DNA from: Bradyrhizobium sp. | GTDB taxonomy: Bacteria > Pseudomonadota > Alphaproteobacteria > Rhizobiales > Xanthobacteraceae | Assembly (NCBI GenBank): GCA_019243075.1 | Contig: JAFAUV010000193.1 | Coordinates: forward strand, 1-7,965 | Reading direction: 5' to 3' | DNA length: 7,965 nt | Shown here: positions 5,853 through 7,965 of the stretch, one piece after another | How positions within the stretch are numbered: position 1 is the stretch's first letter | How the letters are laid out: each line of letters starts with the position of its first letter | The notes under the pieces: generated by a model | What the model saw: the letters and a program-made list of their open reading frames with translations, nothing else | The model's database searches: none | What the model was told of the DNA's origin: nothing | Made by a program: the position numbers and the translations under genes

Positions 5853-6908
5853 ATGAAGCAGTTTCGCAACAGCATTATCCGCGCCGGACTGGAAGTGCTG
5901 TACTTCTCGGGCGCGCATATTTTGTTGCGGCCGATCTTTTCCGGCGTCGGCGCCCTCTTCATGCTGCACCATGTGCGGCCCGGGCGCGACGATGATTTCC
6001 AGCCCAACCGCCATCTCGAGGTGACGCCGCAGTTCCTGCGCGCGACGCTGGCACACCTGAAATCGCGCGATATCGACATCATCACCCTGGACGAGGTGCA
6101 TCAGCGGCTGCGAAGCGAGAATTTCTCGCGCCGCTTCGCCTGTTTCACCTTCGACGACGGCTATCGCGACAATCGCGACCATGCGCTGCCGGTGATGCGT
6201 GAATTTTCCGCGCCCTTTACCGTATATGTCGCCAGCGATTTCGCCGAAGGCACGGGACGGCTGTGGTGGATCGAGCTGGAAAGGGCCATCGCCAGCGCTT
6301 CCAGCGTCGAGGTCGATATGGGCTCCGGGTCCCTGCGCTTCGATGCCTCGACGGCCTCCGCGAAGCAGGCCGCGTTCGACCGGCTGCATGACTGGCTGCG
6401 CTCGCTACCCGAGCACGACGTGCAGCGCGAGGTGAGCGGCCTTTGCGCCCGTCATGGCATCGACCAGGCGGCGATTTGTCGCAACCTCTGCATGTCCTGG
6501 GATGAGCTGAAGGCCTTTGCCGGCGACCCGCTGGTTGCCATCGGCGGACATTCGATCACCCATTGCAACCTCGCCCGCCAGAGCGAGGCGGTGGCGCTCA
6601 AGGAGATGACGGTCAGCCGCGCCCGGATCGAGGAGAAGCTGCAGCGGCCGGTCGTGCATCTTGCCTATCCATACGGCGACAAGATCGCGGCGGGGCTGCG
6701 CGAATTCGCGCTCGCCTCCGCCGCGGGCTACAAGACCGCGGTGACGACCCGGCCGGGCATGGTGTTTCCGGAAAACGCCGAGCATCTCACCGCGCTGCCG
6801 CGGGTGTCGCTCAACGGCAATTACCAGGACGCGCGCATCCTTCCCGTACTGACCTCGGGAGCGGCGACCGCGATGTGGAACGGCTTTCGCCGCATCGACA
6901 CGGGTTAG
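5853..6908 (+). CDS. Polysaccharide deacetylase, NodB-homology domain
   Basis: This 351-residue protein belongs to carbohydrate esterase family 4, metal-dependent enzymes that remove N- or O-acetyl groups from polysaccharides. Motif 1 is TFDDGYRDN (99-107; catalytic base Asp101, metal ligand Asp102). Motif 2 is the metal-binding His pair in HSITH (233-237). Motif 3 is AYPYGD (271-276), and PRVSLNG (316-322) may carry a later motif. About 80 residues sit between motifs 1 and 2 in place of the shorter NodB spacing, including LWWIELE (137-143), as in the larger exopolysaccharide-associated members. No signal peptide is evident, so it may act in the cytoplasm or at the membrane. The ribosome-binding site is weak, and no in-frame ATG lies shortly upstream. 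The 266-base gap shared with the divergent BON-OmpA gene must hold both promoters, but none stands out. The substrate is unknown; it need not be a Nod factor. Confidence 0.88.
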   Translation: MKQFRNSIIRAGLEVLYFSGAHILLRPIFSGVGALFMLHHVRPGRDDDFQPNRHLEVTPQFLRATLAHLKSRDIDIITLDEVHQRLRSENFSRRFACFTFDDGYRDNRDHALPVMREFSAPFTVYVASDFAEGTGRLWWIELERAIASASSVEVDMGSGSLRFDASTASAKQAAFDRLHDWLRSLPEHDVQREVSGLCARHGIDQAAICRNLCMSWDELKAFAGDPLVAIGGHSITHCNLARQSEAVALKEMTVSRARIEEKLQRPVVHLAYPYGDKIAAGLREFALASAAGYKTAVTTRPGMVFPENAEHLTALPRVSLNGNYQDARILPVLTSGAATAMWNGFRRIDTG

Positions 6909-6912
6909 AGAG

Positions 6913-6996
6913 TCAGAGGAACAGCAGCACACCCGACACGAGCAGGATCGCCAGGATGAACCGCCTGAAGGTCTGCTCGGCGGCGCTGCGCTGCAG
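6913..6996 (-). pseudogene. C-terminal scrap resembling a TauE/SafE (TSUP) permease
   Basis: The minus strand encodes LQRSAAEQTFRRFILAILLV and then SGVLLFL before a TGA at 6915-6913. The pattern R..E..FRR.IL.ILL.SG..LL is the usual end of TauE/SafE-type anion exporters: a conserved EQ.FRR turn followed by the last membrane helix. Codons further upstream on that strand (6997-7060) show no permease pattern, so only about 27 residues remain. The piece lies between the deacetylase stop and the reductase start, on the opposite strand to both. It looks like the tail of a permease gene whose body was lost or replaced when the reductase DNA arrived. The family call rests on a short match from memory. 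Confidence 0.45.
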
Positions 6997-7078
6997 AAAA
7001 CAGCTCGCCTTCCCCAACGCCTTTCTTGACTGGCCGGACGCCGGCGCCCAGAACAAGCATGAGGACGAGGGAGAGAAT

Positions 7079-7879
7079 ATGTTCAAGGACCTGTTTTCGC
7101 TTCAAGGCCGCGTCGCGCTGGTTACCGGCGGCTCGCGCGGCATCGGCAAGATGATCGCGGCCGGCTTTCTCGGCTCGGGCGCATCGAAGGTCTATATTAC
7201 CGCCCGCAAGGCCGGCCCCTGCGAGGCGACCGCGAAGGAACTGAGCGCGGAGTTTGCCGGCGAATGCATCGCGCTGCCGATCGATATTTCCACCGTCGCC
7301 GGCATCGACATGCTGGCGGGCGAGATGAAGAAGCGCGAACCGAGGCTCGACATCCTCGTCAACAATGCGGGCGCGGCCTGGGGCGCGGAGTTCGACGAAT
7401 TTCCCGAGAGCGGATGGGACAAGGTGATGAATCTGAACGTCAAGACGCCGTTCTTCCTGACCAGGGCGCTGGCCGCATTGTTGCGCGCGGCCGCAAGCGC
7501 GCAGCGCCCCGCAAAGGTGATCAACATCGCCTCCATCGACGGTCTCTTCGTCAACCCGCTGGAGACCTATTCCTACCAGGCGAGCAAGGCCGGCCTGATC
7601 CATCTGACGCGGCGGATGGCAGCGAGGCTGATCAAGGACCATGTCGTGGTGACCGGAATTGCCCCGGGCGCCTTCGCCTCCGACATGAACCGCGCTGCGC
7701 GCGACCATGCCGACGAACTGGCAACGCGCGTGCCGTCGGGCCGGATCGGCACCACCGAGGACATGGCCGGCACTGCGATCTATCTCGCCTCCCGCGCCGG
7801 CGATTACGTGGTCGGCACGACGCTCGCCGTCGACGGCGGCGTGGTCTTTGGCAGCGCGGGCGCGGAGATTGCGGGGTGA
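7079..7879 (+). CDS. RhlG-like short-chain dehydrogenase/reductase
   Basis: This classical SDR of 266 residues is predicted to reduce a 3-oxoacyl or other keto group with NADPH. It shows TGGSRGIG (16-23, dinucleotide binding), Arg20 and Arg43 suited to the NADPH phosphate, NNAG (95-98), and the catalytic set Asn120, Ser152, Tyr166 and Lys170 (YQASK). PG near 196-197 closes the cofactor site, and a VDGG end is present. The opening FSLQGRVALVTGGSRGIG, the EFPESGWDKVMNLNV segment and the VINIAS block resemble Pseudomonas RhlG, a 3-oxoacyl reductase once linked to rhamnolipid precursor supply. That exact role is not implied here. The ATG at 7079 has GAGGGAGAG just upstream; the frame runs further upstream without a fitting SDR N-terminus. 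The 170-base gap after the deacetylase argues against tight coupling. A repeat with inverted arms follows and may terminate it. Confidence 0.9.
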   Translation: MFKDLFSLQGRVALVTGGSRGIGKMIAAGFLGSGASKVYITARKAGPCEATAKELSAEFAGECIALPIDISTVAGIDMLAGEMKKREPRLDILVNNAGAAWGAEFDEFPESGWDKVMNLNVKTPFFLTRALAALLRAAASAQRPAKVINIASIDGLFVNPLETYSYQASKAGLIHLTRRMAARLIKDHVVVTGIAPGAFASDMNRAARDHADELATRVPSGRIGTTEDMAGTAIYLASRAGDYVVGTTLAVDGGVVFGSAGAEIAG

Positions 7880-7911
7880 TCAGTTAAGGCCGTTGCCACA
7901 ACAGTCCTGTC

Positions 7912-7965
7912 GTCCTGGACAAGCGAGCGGAGCGAGCGCGATCCAGGACCCATAACCACAGGCCG
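7912..7965. repeat. Palindromic repeat, possibly terminator, cut by window end
   Basis: GTCCTGGA (7912-7919) and TCCAGGAC (7942-7949) form an 8-bp inverted repeat. The loop carries the short direct repeat GCGAGCGGAGCGAGCG. The following CCCATAACCACAGG fits a dispersed Bradyrhizobium intergenic element as I recall it. It starts 33 bases after the reductase stop, so its hairpin could end that transcript, but no T-run follows. The element probably continues past the window. Confidence 0.6.

Noticed and set aside
6563..7078. Longer start for the short-chain reductase
   Set aside because: The upstream extension overlaps the deacetylase in another frame and is arginine-rich shadow sequence. The SDR fold starts normally at the ATG at 7079 with a good ribosome-binding site.
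1..7965. tRNA, rRNA, CRISPR array, complete insertion sequence or origin
   Set aside because: No cloverleaf, regularly spaced direct repeats, transposase motif or iteron set was visible on either strand.

Overview
The window is high-GC DNA from an alphaproteobacterium, most likely a member of the Bradyrhizobium/Rhodopseudomonas group. The grounds are the protein types, a rhizobial-type Pho box, and two palindromic intergenic elements of kinds I remember from Bradyrhizobium-like genomes. No species can be named from the sequence alone.

Layout, left to right. Positions 1-131 hold a minus-strand regulatory region: a Pho box with a well-spaced -10, presumably driving a phosphate-uptake (pst) operon that begins at or beyond the left edge. 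Minus strand 132-2517 is a two-gene unit: a YbhN/MprF-N-type polytopic membrane protein followed 22 bp later by the phosphate sensor kinase phoR. Positions 2518-3199 contain no intact gene. They hold a palindromic repeat just upstream of the membrane-protein gene, a frameshifted fragment of a haloalkane dehalogenase-like alpha/beta hydrolase, and the promoter/operator of the next module. Plus strand 3200-3882 is a type II toxin-antitoxin pair (Phd/YefM-type antitoxin, VapC-type PIN toxin) with overlapping stop and start codons. Minus strand 3900-5586 is an envelope pair: a 464-residue inner-membrane-anchored protein with duplicated BON-like modules and a C-terminal OmpA peptidoglycan-binding domain, and one base later a 96-residue three-helix membrane protein. 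Plus strand 5853-7879 carries a NodB-type polysaccharide deacetylase and an RhlG-like NADPH-type short-chain reductase. Between these two lies a minus-strand scrap resembling the C-terminus of a TauE/SafE permease. The window ends in a repeat with 8-bp inverted arms that may also terminate the reductase transcript.

Most genes concern the cell envelope and phosphate: PhoR sensing, a possible lipid flippase-like protein made from the same transcript, the Pho box, the BON-OmpA anchor and the polysaccharide deacetylase. The toxin-antitoxin pair and the two gene fragments mark 2.5-3.9 kb and about 6.9-7.0 kb as places of past rearrangement. I found no clearly new multi-gene system. The least-described parts are the membrane protein-phoR pairing and the BON-OmpA/small membrane protein pair.
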